Shown here: piece by piece, positions 63,721 to 64,000 of the stretch | How the letters are laid out: the number at the start of each line of letters is the position of its first letter | How positions within the stretch are numbered: position 1 is the stretch's first letter | Origin: Malus domestica | Lineage: Eukaryota; Streptophyta; Magnoliopsida; Rosales; Rosaceae | DNA: 64,000 nucleotides | Assembly: GCF_042453785.1 (NCBI RefSeq) | Contig: NC_091673.1 | Location: forward strand, 3,293,501-3,357,500 | Reading direction: 5' to 3' | Notes under the pieces: model-generated | Told to the model about the DNA's origin: nothing | Databases searched by the model: none | The model's input: only the letters and a program-made list of their open reading frames with translations | Made by a program: the position numbers and the translations under genes

Positions 63721-64000
63721 GAACTGTGCACGTCGGAGACAAACGTCGGAGCTTCTACAGCTCCGGCCGACTGTAAAACTGCTCCCTAGCCTCGCCGGAG
63801 ATGGGTGTACTTATTCCTGAGTCGATTTCATCCCAAAAACCTTGCAAAAACACGACATATAACTTCAATTTCACATCTAAGCTTCGATCTAGAATATAAA
63901 AAGAAAAACCCGAAGCTTACCTACCTGAGAAATTGAAGGAACTCGCCAGAGCAGGTGCGATGGTGTGCGTGTGGGTCTCGGTGCAGAGAGAAGAGAGATC
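63721..64000. other. Unassigned sequence at the right edge
   Basis: GC-richer than the flanks, with CTCCGGCCGACTG and CTCGCCGGAG stretches. It is probably the interior of the element whose end is the palindromic array. No gene is seen. Confidence 0.35.

Overview
The window is nuclear DNA of a dicot plant. It has spliced genes with GT-AG introns, AT-rich intergenic DNA, Ty1/copia and Gypsy-type LTR elements, MITEs, a TIR-type disease-resistance exon and plant-only gene families. The repeats and gene sequences remind me most of a woody Rosaceae genome such as Malus or Pyrus; that is inference from memory, not a search. I see nothing bacterial and no CRISPR array.

Layout. 0-15 kb: a tandem segmental duplication carrying an AGP19-like arabinogalactan-protein gene and the 3' exons of the chloroplast tRNA-adenosine deaminase gene TADA, all on the minus strand. 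The left unit (1-2610) has an AGP 5' part running off the window and a decayed, truncated TADA. The right unit has a full four-exon TADA (9922-14878), and its AGP gene is split by a 4.9-kb copia element with apparently identical LTRs and an open gag-pol (3312-8214). 15-30 kb: no functional host gene seen; it holds a 3.6-kb non-autonomous LTR element that carries a broken copy of a RING-type E3 ligase N-terminus, two solo LTRs, foldback MITEs and an RNase H relic. 31-36 kb: a complete ten-exon P4-ATPase (ALA9-12 clade, 1196 aa) on the plus strand. 36-44 kb: a solo LTR and a second young copia element on the minus strand (38107-43378). 44-55 kb: nested repeats, with two long Gypsy-type LTR remnants in opposite orientation, Mutator-type MITEs, a near-perfect 92-bp-arm hairpin, and duplicated PIF/Harbinger and zinc-knuckle scraps. 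55-61 kb: three diverged copies of a repeat unit that contains an RNase H relic and, in two of them, the upstream region of a TIR resistance gene. 61.3 kb: an intact TIR exon followed by a hAT-like insertion in its first intron; no NB-ARC exon is visible before the window ends.

The host genes do not form a pathway: a cell-surface proteoglycan, an organellar tRNA-editing enzyme, a lipid flippase and an immune-receptor exon. What unites the window is structural: duplication followed by insertion, with the order of events readable from target-site duplications and from empty sites in the sister copies.
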